The position numbers and the translations under genes were made by a program. Below are positions 12,601 to 22,182 of a stretch of DNA of 64,000 bases, piece after piece (positions within the stretch are counted from its first letter, which is position 1; each line of letters opens with the position of its first letter). The notes under the pieces are model-generated. The model did not search any database, had not been told where the DNA came from, and saw nothing but the letters and a program-made list of their open reading frames with translations. The DNA is from Plazaster borealis (lineage: Eukaryota; Echinodermata; Asteroidea; Forcipulatida; Labidiasteridae), in NCBI GenBank assembly GCA_021014325.1, contig CM037470.1, forward strand, positions 2,790,001-2,854,000, in the 5' to 3' direction.

Positions 12601-15600
12601 ATGAGGAACGCCCGTCATGTTTGTGCTCTTCTTACGGCATTAAGAGATAACACCGCGTTGTTTGGAGGGGGGGGGGAGTAGTAGAACCGCAGGTCACAGG
12701 TGATGAAATTGTGCCTTTGGTGATACAAGCATGGAATAGCAAGACAAGTTCCCAGGAACAATTTGCGAGGCCTGATAGGGCCATCGAAGATTCCTTCAGT
12801 GCAGCTTAAGGTTGTATGCTTTACAGGGAGTTGAGAAAGTTTCAGGAGTGGTGAACAGGGATAATAATGTTGTAAAGCGCCTTGATCTAGCTACTAGGAA
12901 ATTTGCGATATAACTAAAAAACGATTATTGGTGCAAATTTTCGAACTTCGCATGTTGCAAAATGTATTAAATCGATTAACAACTGGATTACGAACGATCA
13001 ACAAAATGCTGATTTTTAGGAAAATTTATCAAGAAAGATACAATTTGTAAGGGTTAATCCAACATAACACTACCTCAGCCCTCGCAGTTCTCATGTTATA
13101 CACCTTGGTTAAGAGAATCATTTATGGTTAAGTTACTTGCACAAGGACACAAGTGTAATGACCGGGAATCGAACCCACGCTCCGATGATTCGGTCATCAG
13201 AACTCGAGGCATTGGACCGCGGCTCGGTCACGACACGCCATATATTTTTTATTTTGATAATGTCCTCGAGCAATTGTTTCGGAAACTTTATTAATATTTT
13301 AGACTCAAAACTGTTATCAGAGCTGTATCATCTTTAAGACAAACGCCTCTAGTCAAGTAAATCTTTTCTTAGAATTGTGCCGTGTTTCAATTCAATTTAT
13401 CGGATTAAGATCGACTTTCCGATTTAGCGAAATCGACGTTTCTGGAACCAAACTCATAACATTGTTCGGAGGTTGTGACCCGTAAGGGGACCTATCCAAG
13501 CTGATGGCTTCAAGCGAAACCATTCTTATGCATTTTGGAGCTCCGGAAGTGCCATCCGACTTTTCGAGATCTTAAAGATAACTGTATCTCGGGCTGACGA
13601 CGTCCAACAAACAAACAAACAAACACATCCGATGGCACTTCATAAGATATCCGTATTACAGTAACCGAAACCTTCTTTTTGCAGGCACCTGATAGCTCGG
13701 ATTTTTATAACAGTGATTGGTCAGAGGCTGACGGTCAAACTCTGTCATTTGAGGTTAAAACAGATGAGCGTCGGCGGGGAATGCAAGTGAAAAAGCCCGA
13801 GGTTATCAAACGCTTCATTTGTGAACTTAATTGGTTCTGACAGAATATAGTAGGCATATTGGTAGCAACAGTTTTGCAAACATTACCCATACTGTCTATA
13901 CATCATCTTGATTCATAAAGCATAATTAGTAGCGGCAATTTTGATCGACATTACCACTGACTGTACCTTGTCTTTGTTCACCGACCGTTGGCAGCAGTTT
14001 GTCTAACCGTATCAGCACTACTATGTTATTGATTCAAAGAGAGCAAGCAGGAACTTGGCCAATGATGCAGATCTTTACTTTATCTTGATTCAAAGATGTT
14101 AAACATCCCAACAGTACCACTTCGGTCAGCACCACCAATTTGGTCAATATCACCAGTGTTATACTTCATCTTGATTCAAATTAATTAAGCATCCCAACAT
14201 CATCCAGGTTTCGGTCAACACTACGGTACTGGTCGGCAGTGCTGTATCTTTTCTTGATTCAAAAGAGCGCATATCAGTCTATACTGCGAAATATTTTTGG
14301 TGAAAGCGTCACAAATTTCTCACTAACCACAAATGATGTATACCTTATATTGATTCAAAGAGCGTATATCAGTTTATACTGCAAAATATGTTTTATGACA
14401 GCATCACAAAATTTGTCACAAACCACAAATAATGTACCTTGTCTTGATTTAAAGAGCGTAGTATAACGGTCTATACTGCGAAATATTTTTGGTGACAGCA
14501 TCACAAATTTTGTCACTAACCACAAGTGATGTATACCTTATCTTGATTCAAAGAGCGCATATCAGTCTATACTGCGAAATTTTTTTGGTGAAAGCGTCAC
14601 AAATTTCTCACTAACCACAAATGATGTGTACCTTATATTGATTCAAAGAGCGTATATCAGTTTATACTGCGAAATATTTTGTTATGACAGCATCACAAAA
14701 TGTGTCACTAACCACAAATGATGTACCTTGTCTTGATTCAAAGAGCGTATAATATCAGTTATACCCGAAATATTTTTTATGACAGCATCACAAAATTTGT
14801 CACTAACCACAAATGATGTATCTTGTCTTGAGTCAAAGAGAGTATAACACCAACAACTATTATTCCGGACACTGTTTCCGTGCAGCATTGATGATGGATC
14901 GTATGAGCACTGACCCTCCGGAGCCTACGGCACGGCAAGACAACACCGATTCCACTCATCCCAAATTTAAGATACTATCATCTCAGAGGACTTAGTGCTT
15001 TCGGGGTTGGGTGATAATTTGCATGCTTATTTTGTTTCCTTGACACCTCTCAGTAACGGAGTTTGTCGCGAAATGGCCATCAATTATTAAAATTGGCCGT
15101 GGGTGACCTTTGTGCCGTGTCCGAATTGATCATGGCTTCGGCATTTGACCGGAATTGACCTTTATCACATTGCCGCCATCTTGGTCATGTTCCCTGTATC
15201 CAATAATAGTAATGAATGCTAATATTCATTGTACAAAAAGGAACCAGACTATTTTTCCATTCCAGCCTAAGGTTGTTTACATTGGTTTGAATGGGAGAAA
15301 ATCAAGATGGCCGCACCGTGATAAAGGTCTATGCCGAAAAGTCTTAAACTTTCCGAAGTAGTCATAGGCAATAGCCATAGCCGTAGCCAAAAGTCGCATG
15401 ATTCGGATGTGGCCTTAGACTCGAGAAATACTCCCCACTATACTAAACTTTTATATGAGCCATTTGATTACCATGCTTCATAGTAACAAAAACAACGCAG
15501 TTCAAACTACACTGCAAAAATTGGAGTGTTAAAATAATTGACACCATGGGTATTATTGTCACATTTAGTTACCAAAAAAGAATCAACATTTACAACAAAG

Positions 15601-18600
15601 AGTGTTAAAGTAACTCGAATTTCTTCCAACACAATTACATTGGTGTTATTTTAAACACCCCAAAGTATGTGGGTATCTTTATGTGACAACACCCTTGGTG
15701 TCAATTTTAACACCCCAGTTTTTGCAATAACAGGTATTTCATTTGGTTACCGTACTTTCTTTGTTCAACCCAGAATCGTTATTTATAGTAACCGTTAAAA
15801 CAACTTAGTTCAAACTATAGGACATTTGAACATCAAGAAGTATAATCTGCAACGTCCCTTATTTGTTTAGGAATCCCTCAAGTTTGCTTACAAAATAGTG
15901 CTAATTCATCAACAATTTTATTCATGCAGTTTTCTTGTAGCTTCACGGTGCCTTCAGGGAGCCTCCCCTCAAATCTGACTCTTCTCCGCGTTTAACCTGA
16001 AGACGATTTGATATCTCCTTCATCAATGACGTCCGTGGATCAATCTCATACAGAGCCGTTTTCCAATTTACTCACACGGGCTTCTCCCGTCAAAGGCCTG
16101 TAACGAAATCTCTCCTCTCACCGCGCGAAATTTCCATGGGAAAGAAACATTAGCTATGAATCTCCTCGGAGCTTTTGTTTTTTGTTTTTAGAAGTTGCAA
16201 ATATATTTCCAGGGTTGATGTTGAAATGGAAATCAGTCGCTGTCTGCCGGCGCATGGCATGATTAAATTACGACGAATTCGTTTAAACGGAAGCATTCGG
16301 TTAGTGTGTTCGTTACCAATGCATGCTTCAAGAAAATGGGGGGGGGGGCGCTGCTTTTAAAAAGTCTCTGGGAAAGGGGGTTTGTCATTCGATTATCGAG
16401 TCAAAAATAGCGTAGCATCCGCAGCAGCGAATGTGTTGGGTCTTTTTGGTAACATTAAACACAGAAGGCAAATAAAAAAATATATACCGTATTGGGTTTG
16501 ATTAAAAAATTACACCATATTTTTTTTTTGCCATGAACTCCTCCGGTTTGACTTAGTAAACAGTTGTTATGTTTCTGTGTATTTTGGGCAGTGATTGTTC
16601 TTATATTTCTTTTTTCTTGCCCCCAGATGTACAAGACGCTTGGTCGGGCTGGGGTAAGTTAAAAGCAAAACTACTTTCAAAACATTGATCTATAATAATT
16701 TATAATTCATGCAGGCGACCCACATACACTGGAGCTTCGCATGGTGTATACGGAGTAGCCTTTTTTGCTAAGTTCTTTCGGGCGCAAACATGTTAAAATC
16801 TCTGTTTGAAGGAGTGTTGGGCCTGAGAAGAATCGTTGGTTTTGTTCTTCTGAAGACAAGCAGAGTACACTGGTCGAAACGTCGAGAAATATGTACGTAT
16901 TGTACAACGAAACAATCAATACAATGGCGCAATTTCATAGCTCTGCTTGAACAGAAAGTATTGCTTAATGAAATAAGTAGGCTATACATAGGGCTTTTAA
17001 TTAATCACTCTTCCCAAAACCAACAATGCATTGCCACTCCAGTAAAATAGGAACAATAATAAATAAAGTAAATTAAAATTAATAAAGATGAACATACTTT
17101 CCTAAAAGCAATTTCTGTTCTTGCGTAAAAACACTTCCAACCGTACGCTCGTTTGTATACCTTCACACGTTTGAATTGAGCTCACCTATCTAGCTTAATC
17201 TCAAACCGTATGTGCCACTGGGATTAACACTAATCTCCTGGGATCCTTATTAGAAAAGGCTCTGCTGTGACAATGTAACATAAGGGCTATTAGTACACGG
17301 ATAAACTTTATGAAGTCGACGTAGTGTTCTTGGAGGCTAGGTGTTAATCAACAAAATTGCCGGTCCAATGTGATTATGCGCACCGTGTACTTAAAACGTA
17401 TTAGGCCGCATCCAATTTGATGGGCTGAGGCTCTAGTCTTAGCTCAAGATGTATAGTTTGGCCTTGCCAGATGGATGTATGCCGGATGTAGGCGGGCTGG
17501 AGTGACAGAGCCTTGGATAAGGCCACTAAGCCTGTAGGTTTAGACTAATTAATGCAATTGACAATTCGTTAATGATGTGGGTATGGTATAAGTCAGAGAC
17601 TCTGCGCAATTAAAATACCACCATAAAGAAAAGTTGCGTTCATATATAATCTTTCTTATTACCCTCGTCTAAGACAAGATAAATAAACGTAATGTATATT
17701 GACGTCTAGACCTCTCTGAACTGACGTCACACGCTGCATATTGCCTACCCCTGTCTGCCATTTTGGAAGTCCTAAAAAAATGTACTGCACAGTGTAATAA
17801 TAATGGTAAATCAATGGAAGATTCTTTTTCATAAGTAACTTATAATGAAAACAAGACAGTTTGAATGAATGTGCTTTTCAAATGGGAAACTTTGGGGACG
17901 CTAGGTGGCAGCAGACTTGCTAATTATGAAATCCATTCTTTTCGAAAGTTTTCCACATGCTCAGAACAACTTGAATGGAAAATACCTCACGTCTGCCGCC
18001 ACCTATAGCACCCAAGAATCTCCCAATTTAATGCTGCCACATCACTGCTGTAGAAAATGTACTCACATTGAAAAAATGTGTTTCCATTACGGGATTTCAA
18101 TCATTAAAATGTTAATCATAGTCTCATGATTACACGCAGCAATCTGTCCAACTAACAGAACGTGTCTTCGACCTCTAAAAATTACTCCAACCCGGCAAAT
18201 CCTTCTCGAGTGACGCTTTTCTGTCACGCCGTGTAAACATCTGACGGCCAAAAAAAATTGAAACCCAAGGGTGGAATCCCTTGCGTCGTGACGGCGGCGG
18301 CTCCACAAATTCGTATGGGTTTTTTGTACAATCGTCACGCCTTGACGACGTATGACAGCCTTTGACGGTCTGGACTGATTGAACATGATGATTAAGGAGT
18401 TAATGAAGTACAACATCATGGTTCTGTGTTCTGAGTCATTGAGGGGCGTGGCTTGGGTTTCCTCAAAGTTTCTGCGGTGCCGTATAGTTGGAACAATATT
18501 TTCTGTCACCGAAGGGTTTAGAATTAGGTTTAGGTTTAGGGTTAGGTTTAGGTTTATAGCTTGGGTTAGGTTTAGGACTAGGAAAACGCAGAAAATAACT

Positions 18601-21600
18601 TATGCAAGTAGTGAAGGTGGGAATTGGCGCTACGGTTAAATATCAGTAAACTTGGGTAGTCCTCTCTGTAAGATAAGCTACAATATTGTACTCATTGTGC
18701 TCCCCAATCTGGTTGCTATTTTTTCTTCATTGCCGTCGAAAGGAAAATAAATCACCGTCACAGCTGCTCAAGTTTTGCCTCACAATGTTCGCCACTGTGA
18801 TTGATGTCATCCCACGACACCCTTTGCTGTCGGCATACGACCCGTAAAACTTATAGCCATTTGTCTTTTGCTTCTGTCCTTCTCCGTCTAAAAAACTAAT
18901 CAAACTTGGAAAATCAACTAATTGCCGCGTCTTGAATTGCCCATGGGGAGATTTTTACAGCCAAGTTCGCTTTTAGACGAATTAATAGAGGAATTAAAGA
19001 GGCACATTGTTTTCAAATCTTTCAACAATTTTGCTGGGTTTGGAATTATTCATTGTCCTTTTTAAAAGTTGTTCAAGCACAAAAAACACCTACAGTGTGT
19101 TGTAATTGGTGAGTAGTGATTGAAAAAACATGAATCTTGAAATACAACCAGCGGATCATACGGTCCGCCATTTTGTGGAGTCAAAAATGTGGTTCTACAA
19201 AAATTGTAGCCATATTATTGTGTCATAAAATGACACCAAAACTCGGCAACACAATTTCAAGTGATATTTATTTTAAGTCATTAGTCTACTTTTAAAACAT
19301 CTAACCAGCCGTATTTATTTCAAAACAAACGCTTTTTTATAGCCCAGAGCACCCAATCCGAAGGTGAAGTGCCTCTCTTAAGGTTGGTAAAAATAATATG
19401 TCAGTAATCTTTCACAGAATTGAAAGCAATAAAGTAAATCGTTGTGTTTTTGTTTGGGTTTTTTTATTAATTAATTCCCATCCTCTAATTTTAAATAAAC
19501 ATACCTTAAGAACAACACGTGAAAGATGCAATCGTCACGTCTAATTATGAAAACAATTAGAGATTTTGTGGCCGTTTATATCGGGCTTATTTCTATGGCC
19601 GGCTGTCGAAATAAATAACGGTGATGTGCAGGGTCTTACAAAATGGTATCTTCTCAGATCGGAGAGAATTTTAGAATGATTTTCTCTGAAGGATTGATTG
19701 AAATTACTTTGCAATCAGTCAGCATTCAAATTAAATCTAATAATGTTTTCCCTCTTCGTAGTTTACCAATCCTGCATTGGTTTTACCACAAGCTACCCCC
19801 GTTACTTCTAATTGCCGTTTCACGTACTGTAAAAAAAAAAACTTGGTTTGCATTTTACGACTTGAAACAAAACTATCATGCACTCGCACACGTATTAGTT
19901 TGCATAAAATTACATTGGATCCCCGTAGCTAACCAATCAGTACTAGACTTGCCACAAGCAATCTCTGCTAATAAAAAAACATGAATTTCAAAACTCACTT
20001 CCGACAAAAAAACAAAAAACAAAAAACAAACATTGATCATTCGGTGATTTCCGCAAGGGAGCAAAGCAGGCCGCGCAACGTCATCTGGTGTCCCCCCGCG
20101 GGTCTCAGAGCTACAGTGGACGGCTGTGATGAGGCGAGGCTAATCAGGGGAGTGTGGTCGGGGAAATTGATTACATTCACGGGGGCACCCATGGGCACTC
20201 GGAAGGCACCACTTCAGACGTCTAATTATGTGGACCTTCCGGGGTCCTTTTGCACATTTGATGGTCAATTTGGGAGCTGATATTCATCTGCCTGGGAAAT
20301 GAATTAAAGAGACCTAGATTTCAAAAATTAAATATATTTTAAAGGGTACATGATTTGTTTAAGGGAAAAGGGCACATCCATTCTAGTGGTCCACTTATCA
20401 ATATTACCACACCATAATAATACATTCAACCCGGGAATAAAACTCATCAAATTAGATGGACACGTTTTCGTGGTAGTACGGCAGGTTGGTGGTGGAATTG
20501 TTCCTTTGTTGAAACAAGCATGGAATTTGGCACACATTCAGAGTATGTCGCTAGCCACAGAGCTATCGCCCATGTTGTCCTTTGGGGGAGGAATATGTAT
20601 ATCGGTATAGAATCAAAATAATTTTCAAAATTTTCAAAGAGGGTTCCCTCTCTTGTTATTCTACCCATTAAAGGACAGGTAGGAATCTGCGATGGCCCTA
20701 TAACATATTTTTCTTATGATGTACTGTATGCCAAATTCCATGCATGCTTGTATCATCAAAGGCACCGTTCCCATAATTATTTTCCCCCATCTGCCCCAAA
20801 CAAGAAATGGTAAATTGTCTGTCTGTCTGTCTGTCCAATAGGGGAAAACTCATCAAAAGCACCGAGCTTCTTTCTCTCCCTATACATACTAACAGGATGT
20901 ATACATTAGTATGATTTTCTGTACAACGTAATATCAAATTACGTTGTTATGTATTTTTTCAGCGAGATTATGTGTAACGTTCGGAATTCGGCAGGTCGAA
21001 ATAAGAATACCCATTACCTCGCTTACCACTCTTTCACAGTTGCGTTCTTTTGGTTAAATACCCGCTTCGAGACAATTAGTGAACGGCCGTGATATGTTTA
21101 CTTGACGTTTCGATCATCGTGCGTTCAACAATCACTCGAGCTGTTATTATAAAACTTAACCTCAAGCGAAATAGTTATTCCACATTCTAAAATTTTCCGG
21201 GTCAGAATTGACCCACATCCCGGGTCACATTTGACCTGGGTCAGGCTGACTCGAGAACTGTGGTATTTTTAAAGGGGAATTTATCCTTGATTCTGCGTCA
21301 ATTTTACCTATTTCTTTGTCATATGGACACAGATTCCGGTACCCAGAAAGGGGTCAGACATCCAAGATCTTGAATTGGGTCATTTCTTGCCAGGGAGGTT
21401 TTTGATAGAGTGCATGGTCCTACCGGCTCCAATGGGAGACTTTGGAACGCTAGGTGGCAGCAGACTTATTAACAGGAAATTCCCACTGTTTACGTTGTTC
21501 TGAGCACGCGTACACAACCAAGAACAACTAATTACCCGGTAAGTCTGCTGCCACCTAGCGTCCCAAAAGTCCCCCATTACTTTGTATTTAAATAGTATAT

Positions 21601-21801
21601 TACAACATGTGATTTTGTTGTTTACCTCGCTAATTCTCTTCCATCTAGTGCGTATCCGATCCAGGCGAGAAGTGCATTTTTCCAGTAGGCCTAGGCCCTG
21701 GTGGTCGTAGAGGGAGGAACATACAGCGCTGTGAATGCCGTATGGGTTTCTCGTGTAAATACATCGCTAACAGTGGCTACATCTGCGACCGATTCAGGTA
21801 A
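3560..21801 (+). CDS. CART-type neuropeptide precursor (spliced gene, 4 coding exons)
   Basis: Predicted join of 3560-3637, 13685-about 13786, 16627-16653 and 21649-21801. The product would be a secreted precursor of about 119 residues: signal peptide, acidic spacer with a basic cleavage site (RRR), then a cysteine-rich C-terminal peptide. The last exon has the spacing C-x7-C-x18-C-x-C-x5-C-x9-C. Human CART has C-x5-C-x11-C-x-C-x5-C-x6-C, with the same GE-x-C start and the same C-x-C-x5-C centre. CART-type precursors are known in bilaterians including echinoderms. Each splice junction is phase 0. Weak points: the donor of exon 2 (13753, 13786 or 13801 would all keep frame), and a helical segment typical of CART precursors that I could not find, so an exon may be missing. 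The name is a family call from the cysteine pattern; exact orthology is unproven. Confidence 0.65.
3638..4739. other. Intron 1 of the CART-type gene, first part
   Basis: AT-rich intron. Near 3740-3850 there is a short inverted repeat pair ('cgatttagccttttgagataatgg' region against 'caaaatggctttttgag'), suggesting a degraded foldback element. Nothing coding is seen. Confidence 0.4.
4740..5090. repeat. Tandem repeat, about 57-bp units alternating in two types
   Basis: Units begin CTGTCGACAT, followed by 'ctttatataaattatctgt' or 'ttttagatattatctgt'. They alternate between endings 'gacgtcgtcatcctac' and 'aaagttgacattctat', giving a higher-order unit of about 115 bp. About six units lie in intron 1 of the CART-type gene. 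Confidence 0.8.
5091..5755. other. Unassigned intron sequence
   Basis: No exon recognised. A 116-codon open frame (5324-5674) resembles no known protein and lacks splice-site support on both sides. Confidence 0.4.
5756..6096 (+). mobile_element. MITE family A copy 3, rearranged with two left ends
   Basis: Begins as a normal copy (TTAAAGGCACTGAACACG). At about 6050, within the 'caacagct' motif, it jumps to an inverted copy of the left end ('agtgagaacactggtctttgacaattacc'). Both ends are therefore left ends and the normal right end is missing. Confidence 0.8.
6348..6720 (-). mobile_element. MITE family A copy 4
   Basis: Full-length copy in the reverse orientation. Core AAACTTCTTGCAAGAAGTTT is perfect. 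Confidence 0.85.
6721..7180. other. Unassigned intron sequence
   Basis: No coding or repeat signal recognised in this spacer between two family A copies. Confidence 0.4.
7181..7596 (-). mobile_element. MITE family A copy 5, with internal duplication
   Basis: Full-length reverse copy. The motif 'caaaacaaatattagcataaaaact' is duplicated at about 7220-7275, which makes the copy about 40 bp longer than its siblings. Confidence 0.85.
7597..8110. other. Unassigned intron sequence with a retroelement-like tail
   Basis: The part at 7637-7672 ('gggcgcaatataaataaat...attattatt') looks like the 3' tail of one of the SINE/LINE families seen elsewhere in the window. The remainder is unassigned. Confidence 0.4.
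8115..8455 (-). pseudogene. Remnant of a non-LTR retrotransposon (RTE-like C-terminal fragment)
   Basis: On the minus strand a frame reads DIMEKVKEMNWRRAGHLARW, followed by basic residues. Further on it reads REWKLPQEGFTQLGMNRL. The 'W-x-WAGHxAR' type block lies just after the reverse transcriptase in many LINE proteins. The 3' end carries a short ATG/GAT-rich tail (8115-8160 on the + strand as atcatcatcacc), usual for RTE-clade elements. The fragment is 5' truncated and out of frame in places. Confidence 0.6.
8461..8621. mobile_element. Foldback element with about 45-bp inverted arms
   Basis: Left arm 'aggcccttttcgaaacgacc' and its continuation 'ggcttcggctttggattcgg' are mirrored at 8575-8621 as '...gccgaagccggtcgtttcg' and 'aaaagggcct'. 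The loop is about 70 bp. Confidence 0.85.
8622..9280. other. Unassigned intron sequence
   Basis: No gene or known repeat recognised. Confidence 0.4.
9283..9903. mobile_element. Foldback element interrupted by a family A MITE
   Basis: Left arm 'gggcccaatttcatggctct' with 'gcttacc' (9283-9309) is the inverse of the right arm 'ggtaagctgagccatgaaac' with 'tgggc' (9873-9901). A complete family A MITE (9311-9682) sits just inside the left arm, so this element is older than that insertion. The interior has repeated 'gcagagaattccgcgctta'-like motifs. Confidence 0.7.
9311..9682 (-). mobile_element. MITE family A copy 6 (nested)
   Basis: Full-length reverse copy inserted into the foldback element 9283-9903. 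The terminal TTAA is degraded on the left (TTGAAGG). Confidence 0.85.
9994..10362 (+). mobile_element. MITE family B copy 1
   Basis: Has the same outer ends as family A (TTAAAGGCATCGTACACG...GTGTACGATGCC). The interior differs: 'aatttcaaaaggtggtagcg', 'ggttatgtccacgcaggaag' and a central hairpin based on GAGAAGCGTT/AACGCTTCTC. Confidence 0.85.
10607..10870 (+). mobile_element. tRNA-derived SINE, family G
   Basis: A pol III B-box-like 'ggttcaaatcc' at about 10652 lies in a degenerate tRNA head. The body is 'gggttttccctggaatattt' and 'ctctccattgggttattggc', with an A-rich end 'aaaaaaataataaca' at about 10858. The same body occurs in reverse at 51718-51945. Confidence 0.65.
10958..11120. repeat. 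Tandem repeat, 39-bp unit, four copies
   Basis: Nearly identical units of 'taggcccacactatattgcc' plus 'atgggcaccagttgcaaca'. Because 39 is divisible by three, all six frames stay periodic; the + strand can read GPHYIAMGTSCNI repeated, but no gene structure surrounds it. Confidence 0.9.
11121..12030. other. Unassigned intron sequence
   Basis: No exon or recognisable transposable element. Open frames at 11436-11750 lie opposite each other on both strands and resemble nothing known. Confidence 0.4.
12031..12247. mobile_element. MITE family A copy 7, short palindromic form with two right ends
   Basis: The first about 82 bp (TTAAAGGTATCGTACACG...aacaagcaacggggagct) and the last about 90 bp are inverted copies of the right end. 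About 45 bp of right-half sequence lies between them. The left end is absent. Confidence 0.85.
12248..13110. other. Unassigned intron sequence
   Basis: A fragment at about 12700-12745 ('cctttggtgatacaagcatggaat') resembles parts of the inverted structure at 20440-20800. No exon is seen. Confidence 0.4.
13131..13245 (-). mobile_element. tRNA-Leu-derived SINE head, antisense fragment
   Basis: The reverse complement reads as a degenerate 'cgtgaccgagccgcggt...gggttcgattcccggtcat' tRNA-like head. It is followed by 'acacttgtgtccttgtgcaag', the body shared by the SINEs at 45.5, 58.7 and 60.9 kb. Confidence 0.7.
13685..13786 (+). CDS. CART-type gene exon 2 (donor uncertain)
   Basis: A good acceptor ('ttctttttgcag|gcacct') continues the frame of exon 1 at phase 0. 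The peptide begins APDSSDFYNSDWSEADGQ and runs to DERRRGMQ, an acidic spacer with a tribasic site that could be cut by prohormone convertases. The same frame stays open to a TGA at 13837-13839. In-frame donors are GAG|gttaaa (13753), CAA|gtgaaa (13786) and GAG|gttatc (13801); none is strong. I list the middle choice. Confidence 0.5.
14080..14860. repeat. Tandem repeat, about 100-bp units, about seven copies
   Basis: Units contain 'cttgattcaaagagcgcata', 'tcagtctatactgcgaaata' and 'gtcactaaccacaaatgatg'. The array degenerates at its left edge (14080-14230). It lies in intron 2 of the CART-type gene. Confidence 0.85.
14861..15512. other. Unassigned intron sequence
   Basis: Near 15150-15330 two stretches, 'tgacctttatcacattgccgccatcttgg' and the inverse 'atcaagatggccgcaccgtgataaaggtc', form the arms of another foldback element (about 15147-15330). 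Nothing coding is seen. Confidence 0.5.
15513..15726. mobile_element. Foldback MITE ('TGCAAAAA' ends)
   Basis: Left arm 'ctgcaaaaattggagtgtta' is mirrored by '...taacaccccagtttttgca' at the right end, and GTGTCA/TGACAC motifs continue the pairing inward. Length about 214 bp. Confidence 0.75.
15727..16626. other. Unassigned intron sequence
   Basis: Contains a G-run at about 16338-16348. No exon is seen before the micro-exon at 16627. Confidence 0.4.
16627..16653 (+). CDS. CART-type gene exon 3: 27-nt micro-exon
   Basis: Nine codons (MYKTLGRAG) between an excellent acceptor ('cttttttcttgcccccag') and an excellent donor (ggg|gtaagt). It keeps phase 0 on both sides. Human CART has a tyrosine/lysine-rich stretch (YEKKYGQVPM) just before its first cysteine, and this exon would fill the equivalent place. 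Support is splice-site quality plus frame. Confidence 0.55.
16654..17877. other. Unassigned intron sequence
   Basis: Intron 3 of the CART-type gene. No repeat family recognised with confidence. Confidence 0.4.
17878..18027. mobile_element. Foldback element family I, copy 1
   Basis: Arms 'aatgggaaactttggggacg' and 'ctaggtggcagcagactt' at the left, and 'acgtctgccgccacctatag' and 'cacccaagaatctcccaatt' at the right. The same family is at 21425-21578. Confidence 0.75.
18518..18582 (+). repeat. Interstitial telomere-like repeat
   Basis: Runs of TTAGGT, TTAGGG and TTTAGG hexamers ('gaattaggtttaggtttagg' and onward) with some interruptions. The echinoderm telomere repeat is TTAGGG, so this may be a decayed internal telomeric tract or a simple repeat of similar composition. 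Confidence 0.5.
18583..20338. other. Unassigned intron sequence
   Basis: AT-rich intron with no exon or repeat family I can name. Confidence 0.4.
20440..20800. repeat. Inverted repeat structure (degraded foldback element)
   Basis: 'gttgaaacaagcatggaatt' plus 'tggcacac' near 20508-20535 is inverted at 20725-20770 ('tatgccaaattccatgcatgcttgtatcatc'). A related fragment is near 12.7 kb. Confidence 0.55.
21425..21578. mobile_element. Foldback element family I, copy 2
   Basis: Left arm 'aatgggagactttggaacgc' and 'taggtggcagcagactta', right arm 'taagtctgctgccacctagc' and 'gtcccaaaagtcccccatt'. It ends about 70 bp upstream of the last CART-type exon. Confidence 0.85.
21649..21801 (+). CDS. CART-type gene exon 4: six-cysteine peptide and stop
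   Basis: Acceptor 'cttccatctag|tgc'. It encodes 50 residues starting CVSDPGEKCIFPVGLGPG, then GRRGRNIQRCECRMGFSC and KYIANSGYICDRFR, then TAA (21799-21801). Six cysteines with C-x-C-x5-C in the middle are diagnostic for the CART fold. The glycine/arginine-rich loop between cysteines 2 and 3 is 18 residues, longer than the 11 in mammals. The stop overlaps a donor-like cag|gtaaat; a continued splice form is conceivable but would run past the expected last cysteine. Confidence 0.75.
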   Translation, partial: CVSDPGEKCIFPVGLGPGGRRGRNIQRCECRMGFSCKYIANSGYICDRFR

Positions 21802-21834
21802 ATCAATCAATAGACCTACAAAAATATACTCAAA

Positions 21835-21952
21835 GTGAAAAGTTTCTCAAATGCATTATACTATCCAAAACTGCTGTACTTCTTACCAAGTAAGTTTTTA
21901 TTGCCATTCATTTTCAGAGTTATTACCAAACGTACTAACAGACCCTTTAAGT
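21835..21952 (+). mobile_element. MITE family B, right-end fragment
   Basis: Begins 'aagtgaaaagtttctcaaat', includes 'cttaccaagtaagtttttat' and ends 'accctttaa'. Only the right third of the element is present, about 35 bp after the CART-type stop codon, so it may lie in the 3' UTR. Confidence 0.75.
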
Positions 21953-21956
21953 TCGG

Positions 21957-22182
21957 GAGTAATCTTCCTTATTAAATACGTCTTGCCATTTCACTTACTG
22001 AATTCAAAACATCGCTTAAAACTCACCTTTTCCAGACTTATTTTGCTTACTAGGCTATTTTTTTCATTGTCATTCCTTTGCATTGTTAATTGTTGATTGT
22101 TGTAATATTTATTGTTGTAAAACGTAGTGGTCCCTTCTGCGTGAGAACGCATGAGTGCTTAGATTATTATTATTATTATTAT
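21957..22182 (+). pseudogene. 3' end of a CR1-like non-LTR retrotransposon
   Basis: A frame reads LTEFKTSLKTHLFQTYF, the C-terminal block of the reverse transcriptase protein in this LINE group (compare FDIFKTHLKTFLF at 56.6 kb). A short 3' UTR and an (ATT)n tail at 22159-22182 follow. Severely 5' truncated. Confidence 0.65.
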
